A DNA stretch of 64,000 nt from Cordilura impudica. Its lineage: Eukaryota; Arthropoda; Insecta; Diptera; Scathophagidae. Positions 36,190 through 47,440 of this stretch are shown here, in pieces. Within the stretch, counting starts at the first letter, position 1. Each line of letters opens with the position of its first letter. Below the pieces are notes generated by a model, which was given only the letters and a program-made list of their open reading frames with translations, was not told the DNA's origin and ran no database searches. The DNA lies in the NCBI GenBank assembly GCA_963682025.1, contig OY821520.1, positions 138,826,738-138,890,737 on the forward strand, written 5' to 3'. The position numbers and the translations under genes are program-made.

Positions 36190-38210
36190 TAAACTTACCG
36201 ATGTATTTGCGTTATTTGCATTATTTGCCACTTTTTATTTTATAATTATTTATGCTGATAAAACTGTATTTGTTTTTCTTTTTCATAAAAACTGGCACTC
36301 ACTTGGGACTGATATGTAATGATACAATATACAACATTTAGTAACCATAGCAAATGAAGTTGTATCGTTGTATCAGATTTCTCAATGAAAATTACCAACA
36401 ACAATTTTATACTATTGTAAAGTAATACACGATACAACAGATAAACGATACAATACCCACTGTGAATGACCCAAATAAATTGTAATAAATGCTGGTAAAC
36501 AAAATTTCGGCGATTTTAATTGCAATGTGTTGAAAGTAAAGCGCGATACAATGAATGCCTCAATTAACTATTTTTTTTTATATTTAAATTTGTCTGTTAC
36601 TTAATATCAGCTGATACTTGCCAATACTTGCCAGTTATTGTTTGGTATCCACCAGGGTCCGGACCCTGATGTGTACGTGGTCTCCACGTTGAGGTGTGGG
36701 TAAGTGAGTGGAGGGGTTCGGTCGTTTAAAGAAAACAAAAAAAAAATTTTTTTATTAAAAACATTAAAACATTAAAACACTTTATATTTTGTCCAGCAAA
36801 CAAATATCTTTAAAATGACCAAGTCATTGCAAAATTGGTATCAAGACTTTAAAAATAACTCAATCTAATGCATAGATTTAACATATTTTCATTAAAATTG
36901 CTTTTTATGATAATCAATTGGAAATGAACGTAATCCTTAAATTAATAACTAAATCCAAATGAGTTTTTATATTTTAATATTTGTTAATACAGTAGCTGCA
37001 CATAAACCATTACGTATTTTTGGAATGCTATTAATATTAAACGTCAATCATGATTTTAGCTTTCACTTGTTACAATATGAAATTTTAGCACAATTTTACC
37101 TCCCCTTTTCCACAACGATTGCGTGAACATAATATTTACCATTTACTGAATAAATAAAAGAACGCCTGAATCGTGGCTGGCTGGATGTATGTCTGACTGA
37201 GTGCTAACTTCATGCAATCTTGAATTAGAACATTTCGGATTTACAATCGTTGAAGAAGGGAAATAAAAAAGAAAAAAAAATTCTGGTTGAAAAATATTGG
37301 CTGCCATTCCATGTTTTTATACCGAAATTATAGAGAAACTAAGTAGCAAATGAATGAAGTAGAAATATTTGATTTTATTTATCATCATCAGTTTTCAGGA
37401 TTTCCATTAAGAAAACAAGTGTAGACAAAAGAAAACTTATTTATTATGTCCAAATACGTAAACGAAATATTTATAACAACATTTCCATTTAGAAGAATAC
37501 GTACGACAAAATAAGTAAAACGTCACGATCGGCGCACAGTGTTGTACGTTTATATAAAGAGCGGCCAAAAGTACTTAACATTGTCATATCGGGTTGTTAT
37601 TTGGCATGGATGCTTTTTTTGATTTAAAAAACAAAAGAATGTATATCGTGAAAATTACTCCATGAATTCCCCTAGCTCCCTTATACCGTTACATTAAAAA
37701 AAATTATAAAATCAACAAATTTTGTCTCAGTGTACTCTTATTTAGCATGACCCAAACGTATATACCAAGTTTCATATAAATCGGACCAAAAATACCCATT
37801 GCTCCTCTATGCTGTTATATAAAAAAACCTTATAAACTCAAAAAATATTTTCAGTAGCAGACTTCATCATATTGGTCGCTTTCCATATTCGTCATATCGA
37901 AATAATCTTCCAGATTAAGTTTTTTCCATCTTTTGTATCTCCTTTGCAAGCCATCATTTCGTAGGTAGCTGCCTTCTTATTTTCTGCAGCCATCCAGCTA
38001 TTCAATTAAATATTTCACTCATTTTAATAATCGCAGCCACTTAAAATCTGAAAAAAAATGCAAGCGTCACTCTGGGTCACTTCAGACCATTTTGTTTTAA
38101 GTTTATATTTTCTTTTATCAATTTTAATTAAATTTGAAAACCCAAATTTTACCAACTTGAGAAACTCCAAAAAATGGAAAAAAGTGCTTATGCCATATCA
38201 CTTGAAAGCA
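36190..38210. other. No gene recognised
   Basis: Mostly AT-rich. A short GC-rich island at 36650-36720 contains the palindrome GGTCCGGACC. It has neither a long frame nor splice context that I can defend. At 37660-37860 a phrase ATAAATCGGACCAAAAATAC resembles Helitron-type repeat text. Confidence 0.35.
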
Positions 38211-39012
38211 AGGTTCAGAAAATACACACATGAAACACACAATGTTCTGTTCAAAAGCAGCCAACACATATATTTATTTTCATATCAATTATGTGCGTTT
38301 CTAAATTTTCTACGGTGCCCAACACAACCATGACTGTGTTCGTTTTAATATTTCGTTATTTACACGAACATTTTTGTATCATATACTTTTTGTTTCAATC
38401 ACACATAAAGCACACATTTTTGAGTGTTGCTTTATTTGAAGTTCATGTTCGGTACGTGTAGTGAAAAAAAACACAGAACATGTACAATAAACAGGTTCGA
38501 GTTCAGTTATATTTTAAGTCGTGTTGTGGCTCGTGTAGTAAGAAAAAACACAACATGTAAAATAAACAGGTTCGAGTTCAGTTATATTTTAAACACGACT
38601 TAAAATATAACTGAACTCGAACCTGTTTATTGTACATGTTGTGTTTTTTCTTACTACACGAGCCACAACACGACTTAAAATATAACTGAACTCGAACCTG
38701 TTTATTGTACATGTTCTGTGTTTTTTTCACTACACGTACCAGAAGATGAACTTCAAATAAAGCAACACTCAAAAATGTGTGCTTTATGTGTGATTGAAAC
38801 AAAAAGTACGTGATAGAAAAATGTTCGTGTAAATAACGAAATATTAAAACGAACACAGTCATGGTTGTGTTGGGCACCGAAGAAAATTTAAAAACAAACA
38901 TAATTGATATGAAAATAAAAATATGTGTGTGTTGGTCTAAGTTATGTTTGTTTACATATATGTACGAGTTTTTTATTCAGTGTGTGTTTTTTTCTGAACT
39001 CTGCTTGAAAGG
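38211..39012. repeat. 0.8-kb nearly perfect palindrome
   Basis: The arms are 38211-38592 and 38600-39012, separated by the 7-base centre ACACGAC. The inner arms match exactly over long stretches (TTCGAGTTCAGTTATATTTT against its complement), and mismatches rise toward the outer ends. Each arm contains about two direct copies of a ~100-bp unit. The plus and minus frames seen here are mirror images and not genes. Confidence 0.9.
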
Positions 39013-39072
39013 GATCAAGACTATAGAGTATCGTATAGTCGGTATAGACCTACTATAACTTTCTTACTTGAT
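39013..39072 (-). repeat. A-family 5' tip fragment
   Basis: GTATCGTATAGTCGGTATAG then CTTTCTTACTTG: the tip of a reverse A copy with a mutated palindrome, joined directly to the palindrome on its left. Confidence 0.6.
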
Positions 39073-39251
39073 TTATGTGTATGTTAGTAACAATTTTAAA
39101 TGAGCATAACTCCAAAAAATTTAAAAACTTCAAAATCTGTAAGTCTAAAAAGAAATAACTTTCATATAGGATACGTTTTGTCAAAATCGGGAGAAAACTG
39201 TGGAACAAAGCATCGGGTACAAGAAATCGCCCTACCTATTAATGTTATAGA
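39073..39251 (-). mobile_element. B3: Helitron 5' fragment
   Basis: The minus strand starts TCTATAACATTAATAGG at 39251 after A and continues collinear with B1 and B2. The 3' end is missing where the A tip begins. Confidence 0.65.
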
Positions 39252-39507
39252 TAAAAGAAAAAAATCATAATCTTAATAAATATGTCACACCAAAATATAT
39301 CAGAAATTGACATGAAAAATTTCTAGATATATTTATTAAAACAGAAATAAAACTGAAATAAATAAAAATCCTTGAACCATTCAATAAGTTATTAAACATA
39401 ACGGAAATATATAGAAAATAAAAATAATAATTTCTAAAATTATCAAATTTTAAATCTTTTAAAATAATCACTACCATGTGTACGAATTATCTATATGGGG
39501 GGTTTCA

Positions 39508-40866
39508 TGTCAAATGTACCAACTTTTGAAACCGATGTCTTCCGATCGGAATTAAATTTGCACCAAGGTTATTCCTATTGGATAGTAGTTTAGACACAAT
39601 TTTTCAATAAGATCGGTCCAGACACAATTTTTCAACAAGATCGGTCCAGATCTCTCTGAGTTAGAGGGGATCAAAATTTGACATTTTGGCCAAACAGGTG
39701 TTTCTTCTCATCCATGTAACTTATTACCTATTGTTCTTAGAAAATTTTCTTCCAAATCGTTTAGATAGCTATTTCTTCAATATTTCGGAAAAAAATACTT
39801 AAAAAAAAAAAAAAATTTAGACTTTTTTTTTGCTAAATTAAAGCATTTTTTGCCTTTTTTTCAAAAAGGGAATTTTTTTTTTCATAAGAAAGCTTAGGAT
39901 TTTTCCTTTAAGAGCTTTTTGGTCGCTTAGTGGGATGGGAGTGGGATATCTATCAAAATAAATGTTTTGTAACTCAAGACAACGGTTTTTCAATTTTTCA
40001 CAAATGCACTATTTTGAATTTTTTCCTATTTGTGTCTAAAACCTTACAAATAAAACTTATACTGAGAAACTAGACAAATTAACCTTTCCGAAGGTATGTA
40101 ACATACCTTCATAAATTAACAGAAGAAAATGGTTATCTGTAACCTGAAAGAGTTATTTGCAAGATTTCAATCTGAACACGAGGATATTAGAATTGGCTTC
40201 ACGAAATTAACCCAAATGAGGCCAAAACATTGCGTTTTGGCAGAAAGCAGCGGAACTCACACAGTATGCGTTTCCATTTACCATGAAAATGTTAAACTGA
40301 TGTTGAAGGAAATCAACTTAAAGTATTTAACAGATGATTCGGCAGAAGACTTACATGATTACCGCGATTGCCTTAAATTGACTATGTGTCCTAATGCAAC
40401 AACTTCTTGCCACTTAGGTGAAAGTACCAATTGCCCGAAAACCACATTCATCAAAGAAAATTTAATCAACTCTTTAGATCGAGAATATATAGAGAAGGTC
40501 AAATTTGATTCTTGGATACAGACTGACAGATGCACATTGAAAACAATCATTTTAAATGTGGATGATTTTGTGGAAGAAATGTGTACAGGATTGCTAAACT
40601 TGAGAAACCATGACTTTTTAGTCAAAGAGCAATGGTCAGTCTTTAAGGATTTGAAGATACATTTGAAGTCTGGTGAATTCGTTATTTCATATGATTTCGC
40701 AGAAAACTATAAATATGTTCTTCTGGATGCCATACAAGCATTCCACTTCAATAACGACCAAGCAACTATATTCACAGTAGTTATTTACTACATGAAAGGA
40801 CTAACCTTGGTGCAAATTTCATCCCGATCGGAAGACATCGGTTTCAAAAGTTGGGGCACTTGACAT
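39508..40866 (+). mobile_element. T2a: internally deleted copy of an orphan DNA transposon
   Basis: The left end has ATGTCAAATGTACCAACTTT, continuing as GAAACCGATGTCTTCCGATC. The right end (40803-40866) is the inverted complement with few changes, about 65 bp of TIR. The enclosed 244-codon frame belongs to the same protein family as 57.7-59.5 kb. The right TIR follows the frame directly, so the second half of the gene is deleted. The right flank is overwritten by a Helitron end, so no duplication can be read. Confidence 0.75.
40129..40863 (+). CDS. Open, truncated T2 transposase-like protein
   Basis: An uninterrupted 244-codon frame. It contains RPKHCVLAESSGTHTVCV (residues ~30-50), a Cys-bearing block (MCPNATTSCHLGESTNCP, ~108-125), WIQTDRCTLKTI (~149-160), KEQWSVFKDLKIHLKSGEFV (~186-205), the conserved SYDFAENYKYVLLDAIQAFH (~206-225) and FNNDQATIF. 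Related arthropod proteins continue with an SDG..AQ.KN block, which is absent. The last ~20 residues are the TIR read in frame. The Asp of DFAENY is a likely catalytic residue (inference). Upstream in-frame stops mean the usual N-terminal region is also missing. It might make a DNA-binding fragment or nothing. Confidence 0.6.
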   Translation: MVICNLKELFARFQSEHEDIRIGFTKLTQMRPKHCVLAESSGTHTVCVSIYHENVKLMLKEINLKYLTDDSAEDLHDYRDCLKLTMCPNATTSCHLGESTNCPKTTFIKENLINSLDREYIEKVKFDSWIQTDRCTLKTIILNVDDFVEEMCTGLLNLRNHDFLVKEQWSVFKDLKIHLKSGEFVISYDFAENYKYVLLDAIQAFHFNNDQATIFTVVIYYMKGLTLVQISSRSEDIGFKSWGT

Positions 40867-41621
40867 ATATATAAAAATCATTTTCTGTTTGTTTGTTTGT
40901 TTGACCGCTATACAAATTTTTATTTTTCAACGGATTTCCCGGAAATTTGGTACACACGATCTCCAGGAAAAGTCGCCATATGATTCTTGCCGGCCATGCC
41001 TACTTTTACACCCATTTTTTGTATACAATTCGTTTTCTGTTTTTTGGTATATTTGTTCGCTATACAAATTTTTATTTTTCAAGGGATTTCTCTGAAATTT
41101 GGTACACACGATTTCTATACTCCATGGAAGGTCACAGGCCACGCCTAATTTGCGCCCACTTCTATGTATATAAAATTTATTTTTTCCTTTTATTTGTTTC
41201 TTTGTTTGATTGCTATACAAACTTTTATTTTTCATTGGCTGTGGAAAACGTGATCTAGAGTACAGAGATCGTGCGTAGCATATTCAGAGAAATCCGTTTT
41301 AAAAAAATTGTGTAGCCAAGAAATGTACCAAAAAAGAATATGAATTGTATACAAAAAGTGGGTGTAAAAGTAGGCGTGACCGGTACGAAGGATATGGCGA
41401 CCTTCCCTGGAGTGGAGAGATCGTGCGTACCAAATTTCAGAGAAATCCGTTGAAAAATAAAAATTTGTATAGCGAACATATATACCGAAAAACAGAAAAC
41501 GAATTGCATGCAAAAAGTGGGCGTAAAAAATTTCAGAGAAATCCGTTGAAAAATAAAAATTTGTATAGCGGTCGAACAAACAAATAAACAAACAGAAAAT
41601 GAATTTTATATATATAGATTT
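40867..41621. mobile_element. Head-to-head pair of Helitron C 5' ends
   Basis: The left half (40867-41240) runs on the plus strand from TATATATAAAAATCATTTTC through three ~151-153 bp tandem units marked by GCTATACAAA (40908, 41059, 41212). The right half (41241-41621) is the same 5' region on the minus strand, ending GAATTTTATATATATAGA. Together they form an imperfect palindrome with no 3' CTAG end. Confidence 0.7.
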
Positions 41622-42971
41622 GACATACCGTGCTCCATGTCACGGAGTCCCATTTTGCTGGAATCCTCCTTGGAGTATCCCAGTCCCAATAAATCCCAAC
41701 AAAAAACAAGAATTAAGGTTTAATAAATGTTCTAATATTTATCTATGAATTATTCCTGTTTATTTCATTTTTATTAAACACCGAAATTTTATAATCCTTA
41801 AGTCTGTAGTTATAGAAATAAATGTGAATTTTACTAAAAATCCTGCTGTTAATTTCGTTGCCATACTATATTTTGATTTTTGATAATAAAACATTACTTA
41901 AAGAAAAAGAAAAAATAAGAAGAATAAAGGAATATTATGGAACATTATATAAATACAGAACAATAGACAGCATCTTCCGTTTAATACAGTGGTTCTCAAA
42001 TGGTTTTTATTTAAATAATTGTAGACATTAAGAATGGAATCGAACAAACCATATTCTAAACGCATAGATCATAAATACAATTTCTAGAAAAGTTGCACAA
42101 AAATGCCGGAACTTTTGCGGAAACATTGCATCGGTATTAAATGTTTAAAATATTTTTGTTAAAATTTTTTCTTGCTTCTCAAGGTCGAGTTACTACTAAT
42201 AGTAAATACAATCCAACAAATTTACAAATTAAATTACATTAGAACGAAATAGAAACTTCATGAAAATTGCACATAGAACCCATAACATGATATATTTCCA
42301 TTAAACTGCTGGGCATACGGTATTATCTTTTAAAAGTCACAAAGTAAATGTGAACGGGAAGTTCTGCTAAGGAATACATGGCAGTAGTTGTTATTTCAAT
42401 TGTTGTAATACACAGCGGTTATTTTATTTAAATTCTCATTTATCTTAACGTCAATATAATCTTGCAAGTACATTTTAATATTGTTCTACACAATATTCCT
42501 ATGGGTTATTGATTATACTCCTTCGTCGTCATATTCTTGTTCATTGTTCTTGGTATAGAGAGTATTCTTTAAAGTCATCGGCAACTAAAACAAAACACTT
42601 GAGTGCATTTTGCATAGAAACCTAATTTATTTTATTGCTTGTGGTTCGTTTTATTGTATTATTTTCCGTTTCTTTTTGTATTTCGATTACCACTTCCGTT
42701 TGCTTAAACTTAATTTATATGGTTGGCTTTCGGCTTATGTTATTGTTGTTGGCGAATGGATGAACATGGCAATGACTTACGGTGATGTCCTGTTAAATCG
42801 TAAAACTTGTTTAAAGTTAAATATTTTTTATTTCTGACTAATATATTTTGGCTTTGTCCATAGATAAAGGTCACATGCCACAAATACTTGTAGCCGATAT
42901 GATAAATTTGGAATCAATAAAAAGTGCCTGCTAAATACCGAACAAAACTTAATTGTAAGTCTTGGCTTCGC
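41622..42971. other. No gene recognised
   Basis: AT-rich. At 41987 CAGTGGTTCTCAAATGG resembles a hAT MITE end, but no matching right end was found. Confidence 0.35.
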
Positions 42972-43385
42972 ATATATTTATTTATTTATTTATTTATTTA
43001 TTTATTAATCTATGGACTAAATCCTTACAGACTATTTACAAAAACGTTTAACAATGAATGAAAAATTAAAAAATTTAATTTAAAGTGTTCAGATAAATTA
43101 TTATTTTACTTTTTATGACATTTGTATATAAAGAAAAATCAATAAATCTATAAAGCTTATTAAATTCAATACACATTCGTCTAAGCGGATCACCGTTCGC
43201 ATAATTTGATCTAGAAAACTGGATAGATAAAGGTGAGAAGAGACGTGTTGGCCGCTGGATGTTAAATGAAATATTGTTGATTAGGAAACCAGAACAAACA
43301 TCGCCATTAATTATGTTCGAAAGAAACGAAACGTTTAGCATAGATCTGCGGCTTTTTTAGGTTGGCAGCTTAACAAGGGTGAGTC
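42972..43385 (-). mobile_element. N6: LINE 3' end with (TAAA)n tail
   Basis: The minus-strand frame 43341-43075 reads SFLSNIINGDVCS, NNISFNIQRPTRL, SRSNYANGDPLRRMCIEFNKLY and FIDFSLYTNVIKSK. This is the usual C-terminal ending of many LINE reverse transcriptase proteins (R.TNY...SP..RM...FN). The tail on the minus strand is a (TAAA)n microsatellite at 42974-43008. Everything upstream, including the RT core, is missing. Confidence 0.7.
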
Positions 43386-44180
43386 TGCTGTTATACGACG
43401 GAAGATTTAATTGGCATCAAGTAGGTAATGTGTGTTTGTTTGTTTGTTTGTTTGTTTGTAGGAGGTAATATCTCCGTAAATACCCTTCTGATATTCCTGA
43501 AATTTTCACAGAGTCTCACTACCGATATATGAAGTGTTATAGGCTATAATTTTTTAAATATTTTTAGTGGGCGTGGCACCTCCCACACAAAGTAAATTTT
43601 TAATATCATACTAGCTGTTTTTACCCGGTCTTGCCCGGTATCCAAAGGGCTTTGACTTGAAAAATGGTTCACTATGCTTACCAGGCGCTGAGTACTAAGT
43701 CCCCGATGAACCATTCCTCAAAAAAATTAACTTACTCCCAAAAAATTTGTATGGGATTGGGGATTTGTTCATGGTGAAAAAATTCCCTATGTTCACGTTT
43801 TTTGGGGGAACAAATTCATGTTTTATTTCAATTTAAAATTTTGTGATTTTTTAATTTAGAACTTTTTTTATAAGACGCTACAGCAAAGCTACTTCAAAAA
43901 TAAGCTGCGAAACCGCCTTAAGTTTTTTTTTTTTTTTTTTGAATTTTACTTATTTTGTAAACATCAAGTATAACGGAATCGTTTGCAAATTAAAGGAATC
44001 AGAACTTTTAAAAATTGAATTACTTTATTCAATAAGTGATCATGATTGCGCAGAGACATCAAAGAAAAACGGAAAATGAATGCGACGTTTACAATTGTGC
44101 CGCTTTAAGCAACTGCTTATAGTATATGTATAGTAATTTTTGCACATACGTAGATAATATCTATCATAAGACTTTTCACT

Positions 44181-44775
44181 GAGCTGTGTCCCGCGAGCGA
44201 GTCGCGTCCGCGCATTTGACAGCTACACCCGTGCTCCCGCGCAGTTGTTGTCAATTTATTTGAATCCCAAAATATATTTTTCAGAACATTCCTATATTTT
44301 AGCTGAGCTGTGTTCCGTGGGCGCGTCGCGTCCGCTTCCGCATTCGCGCACCCCTCCCACGCGTTTGGCAGCTACACCCGTGTTGCCGCGCAGTTGTCGT
44401 CAACTTATTTTAATCGTCAAAATATAGTTTTCAGATCATTGCAATATTTTAGCTGAGCTGTGTTCGCGAGCGCGTCGCGTCCGCGCGTTTGGTAGCCACA
44501 CCAGTGCTGCCGCGCAGTTGTTGTCAACCCATTTTAATTGCCAAATATTATTTTTCAGATCATCCGATATTTGAGCGTAGCTGTGTTCCGCGAGCGTATC
44601 GCGTCGCGTCCGCGCGGCGCTTCCGCGCATTTGGCAGCCATACCAGTGCTGCCGCGTAGTTGTTGTCAACCTATTTTAATTGCCAAATTTTATTTTACAG
44701 ATCATCCGATATTTGAGCGCAGCTGTGTTCCGCGAGCGTATCGCGTGGCGTCCGCGCGCCGCGCGCCGCATTCGC
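44181..44775. repeat. CpG-rich tandem array inside Helitron C2
   Basis: About four and a half units of 123-150 bp, each starting GAGCTGTGTTCCGCGAGCG or similar, then GTCGCGTCCGCGCG, GCAGTTGTTGTCAACC and an AT-rich spacer ending TTTTCAGATCAT. Unit starts are near 44181, 44305, 44455, 44578 and 44720. C1 has only about two units. GC content is far above the surroundings. Confidence 0.8.
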
Positions 44776-44983
44776 GTATCGAAATTACGCTATTGAAAAG
44801 ATTACAGATTTTAAATACGTTTATTGAGAGCAGTATGGAGATCCTGTTCATTTCTTTTGGGGACCTTTATTTAAAAATTTGGGGAATTTGTGCATTGGGG
44901 GATAAGTGCTGAGTGCATGCTTACCACTACAACTTAGCATGGATTGTTTTGAGTGTATTATGTCTAAAAGTAACGAATTTTAG

Positions 44984-45211
44984 TTATTCTAGAGCTTGGG
45001 GATATGCAGCAATTCTGGTTTTTCCTTCTGGTGCATATAAGAAAAGCTTGTGCTGGCTCCCAACTCTGGAGCAGGCAATAAATAATTGTCTATGAGAAAA
45101 ACAGGGAGATTCTAAGTTGATACCTGTTCCCGTAAGATATGGTCCTCTTATGTACGTTATGCTAGGAACAACTTTTTGTACCATCTCTTGCAATGAAAAA
45201 CCAACATACAA
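44984..45211 (-). pseudogene. Helitron RepHel C-terminus (Pif1 motif VI)
   Basis: The frame ends INLESPCFSHRQLFIACSRV followed by GSQHKLFLYAPEGKTRI and YPQALE, then TAA. The block QLFIACSRVG is Pif1-type helicase motif VI, where the Arg is the finger residue. Upstream residues (LLYVGFSLQEMVQKVVPS) do not match the preceding helicase motifs, so the rest of the helicase domain was deleted and the tail fused to other sequence. The stop codon position matches the sibling at 25976. Confidence 0.7.
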
Positions 45212-45239
45212 AAGTCGTCTGGTAGGGATATTACAGTCG

Positions 45240-45540
45240 TTTCAAGAGTTTCACATTCCCTGGAGTTAGCTTGTCTTATCCGTTGGGCCTGAAGATATTG
45301 TTGAGTCGTTTCCGGAGTTTCAGATTCCCTCGACTAAGCTTGGCTTAGCTACTGGATTTCTAGACGCACTGGAGTAGATTCAAGCATTTTCGCTTCTCTT
45401 ACAAAGCTTGTCTTGATCTTTGGGCTTCAAGACGTTATTGTGTTTGCTTAGGTGTTTCAGCATTTCTTGACTCAGATTGTCTAACTCGTTGAGACTCGAT
45501 ACGAGTTTAGGTCTGATCAGGTTCTCTAGAGTTCTGTTTT
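45240..45540 (-). pseudogene. Remnant of repeat-rich RepHel N-terminal region
   Basis: The minus strand encodes short repeats such as RIESQRVRQSESRNAETPKQ, RLEAQRSRQAL and ETPETTQQYLQAQRIRQANS, with frame shifts and stops. Repeats of the form (RQANSRE.ETPE..QQRL.AQR) are typical of the N-terminal part of arthropod Helitron proteins. Confidence 0.5.
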
Positions 45541-47440
45541 GTTTAACCCTTTTTGCATTTATGGTAGTACGGCCTATATGCTATGATTTCATCTGCAAGG
45601 CACAATTGTAAATAGTTATTTTTCCACCTTCACAACTCATTTATATAGTGAAAAAGATGAAATGGAAATATTTGTAATAGGTTGCTTTCCAATGTAGCCA
45701 AAAGGCAAGATGGAAATAAATGTAATATTTTGTTTTCCATTGTATTTAAAAAGGCGAGATGCAAATATAAATAATCGGAATAATCCTGCAGCGGTAGTCA
45801 ACCTCATATAGTAAAAAAGATAAGACGGGAAAATTTGTAATAGGTTGATTTAAAATCTTCATTTCATAATGGTGTAAACTCAAGAGTAGTAAGAAAAGAG
45901 ATTTATGTACAAAATTTTTGGGAAGTCCATTGAAAAATTCAAATATGTGAACAAACACTAAAAGCGTATATAAAAAATTAAAAAAAGTGGGCGTGGCCGA
46001 TAAAAGTATATGACGACCTTACCTGGGATTTGAGACTAACGTGCAGTAAATTCGAGTGAAACCCATAAAAAATTAAAAAAAGTGGTCGCAAAAGTAGGCG
46101 TGGCCATAAGAAGCAAATGGTGACTTTCCCTGTGGCACAGAGATCGTGTTTACCATATTTCAGAGGAAATCGTTAACAAATAAAAATTTGTAAAGCGAAC
46201 AAATATACCGAAAAGCAGAAAATGAATTGTATATAAATAGTGGGCGTAAAAGTAGGCGTGGTCGATAAGAAGCATATGGTGACCTTAGATGGAGTACAGG
46301 GACCGTGTGTACCGAATCTCAAAGAAATCCGTTAACAAATAAAAATTTGTATAGCGAACAAATATACCAAAAAGCAGAAAATGAATTGTATAAAAAAAGT
46401 GGATGTAAAAGTAGGCGTGGCCGATAAGAAGTATATGGTGACCTTAGCGAGGGTACAGGGATCGTGTGTACCAAATTTCAGAGAAAATCGTTAACAAATA
46501 AAAATTTATATAGCGAACAAATATGAATAAAACAGAAATGGAATTTTACATAAAAAGTGGGCGTAAAAGTAGGCATGGCTGGTAAAAAGTATATGGCGAC
46601 CTTTCCTGGGGTATAGAGATCGTGTGTACAAAATTTCAGGGAAATCCGTTGAAAAATAAAAATTTTTATAGCGGTCAAACAAACAAACAAACAGAAAATG
46701 AATTTTATATATATAGATACATATATTGAGTACTATGACAGGGAGAGCTTTGCAAATTTGTGAGAGATCACTTATTGTTAATATTAGTAGCTACGCCGGA
46801 AATGGGCGGGATTGGACAAGTGGGCGTGGTACCTCCCATACAAGTAATAATTCAATATTATATATCTCGAGTACTGTGATAGAGAGAGCTTTTCAAATTT
46901 GTCTGGTGTTACCTATTATTAATGTGAGTAGTTGGACAAAAAATGGGCAGTATCGGACCAATAGGCATGGCACCTGCTATACAAAGTAAATATAAAATGC
47001 CATATATCCGGAGTCCTGTAATAGTGAGAGTCTTGGGACTTTGTGTGATCCCATATGTTATTCAGGTGATTAGTTAGACAAAAAATGGGCGTGATCGGAG
47101 CAGTGGGCGTGGCACCGCCCGTACATAGTAAATATATGATATCATATAACTGGTGAACTAAAAAAGGGAAGCTTTGACACTTTGCACGACACCATCAGGT
47201 CTTAGTAAGAGTAGTCGGACAAAAATTGGCGTGGCACTTCCCATGCAAAGTAACTATTTTATGTCATATATCTGGAGTACTGTAAAAGAGAGGGCTTTGT
47301 GGCTTTGCATGAGCCCATAGCTTCTTTGTATGATTAGTGGAACAAAAAAATGGGCGTGATCGTAGCAGTGGGCGTAATTGGGCGGGATGGGTTTAGTGGG
47401 CGTGGAACCTCCTATATAAATAATATGAAGTACTACGAAA

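Larger units (their letters stand above)
43611..46717 (-). mobile_element. C2: 3.1-kb Helitron with RepHel remnants, inserted in D1
   Basis: On the minus strand it begins TCTATATATATAAAATTC at 46717 (after A) and ends with CTAG at 43611 (before T). The insertion lies exactly between A and T of D1. Order from the 5' end: ~150-165 bp tandem units with GTGGGCGT phrases (46000-46700), repeat-coding N-terminal remnant (45240-45540), helicase C-terminus (44984-45211), GC-rich tandem units (44181-44775), and a tail with a CCGG stem. It is 1 kb longer than C1, mainly through extra tandem units. Confidence 0.8.
43425..47440 (+). mobile_element. D1: Helitron-like repeat split by a Helitron C insertion
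   Basis: The left part, 43425-43610, starts with GTAGGTAATGTGTGTTTG and runs to TTTTTAATATCATA. The right part, 46718-47440, resumes TACATATATTGAGTAC and holds five diverged ~141-bp tandem units carrying GGGCGTGGCACCTCCC-type phrases (unit starts 46728, 46869, 47011, 47152, 47275). Joining the two restores the order seen in D2. Both ends are truncated. Confidence 0.65.

Noticed and set aside
36650..36720. GC-rich island as a possible host exon
   Set aside because: No frame longer than a few codons fits, and no splice pair or conserved motif can be seen.
41987..42003. CAGTGGTTCTCAAATGG as the end of a hAT MITE
   Set aside because: No inverted partner within the following 2 kb.
44245..44912. 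Frames in the CpG-rich array
   Set aside because: They follow the tandem repeat period and change register with it.
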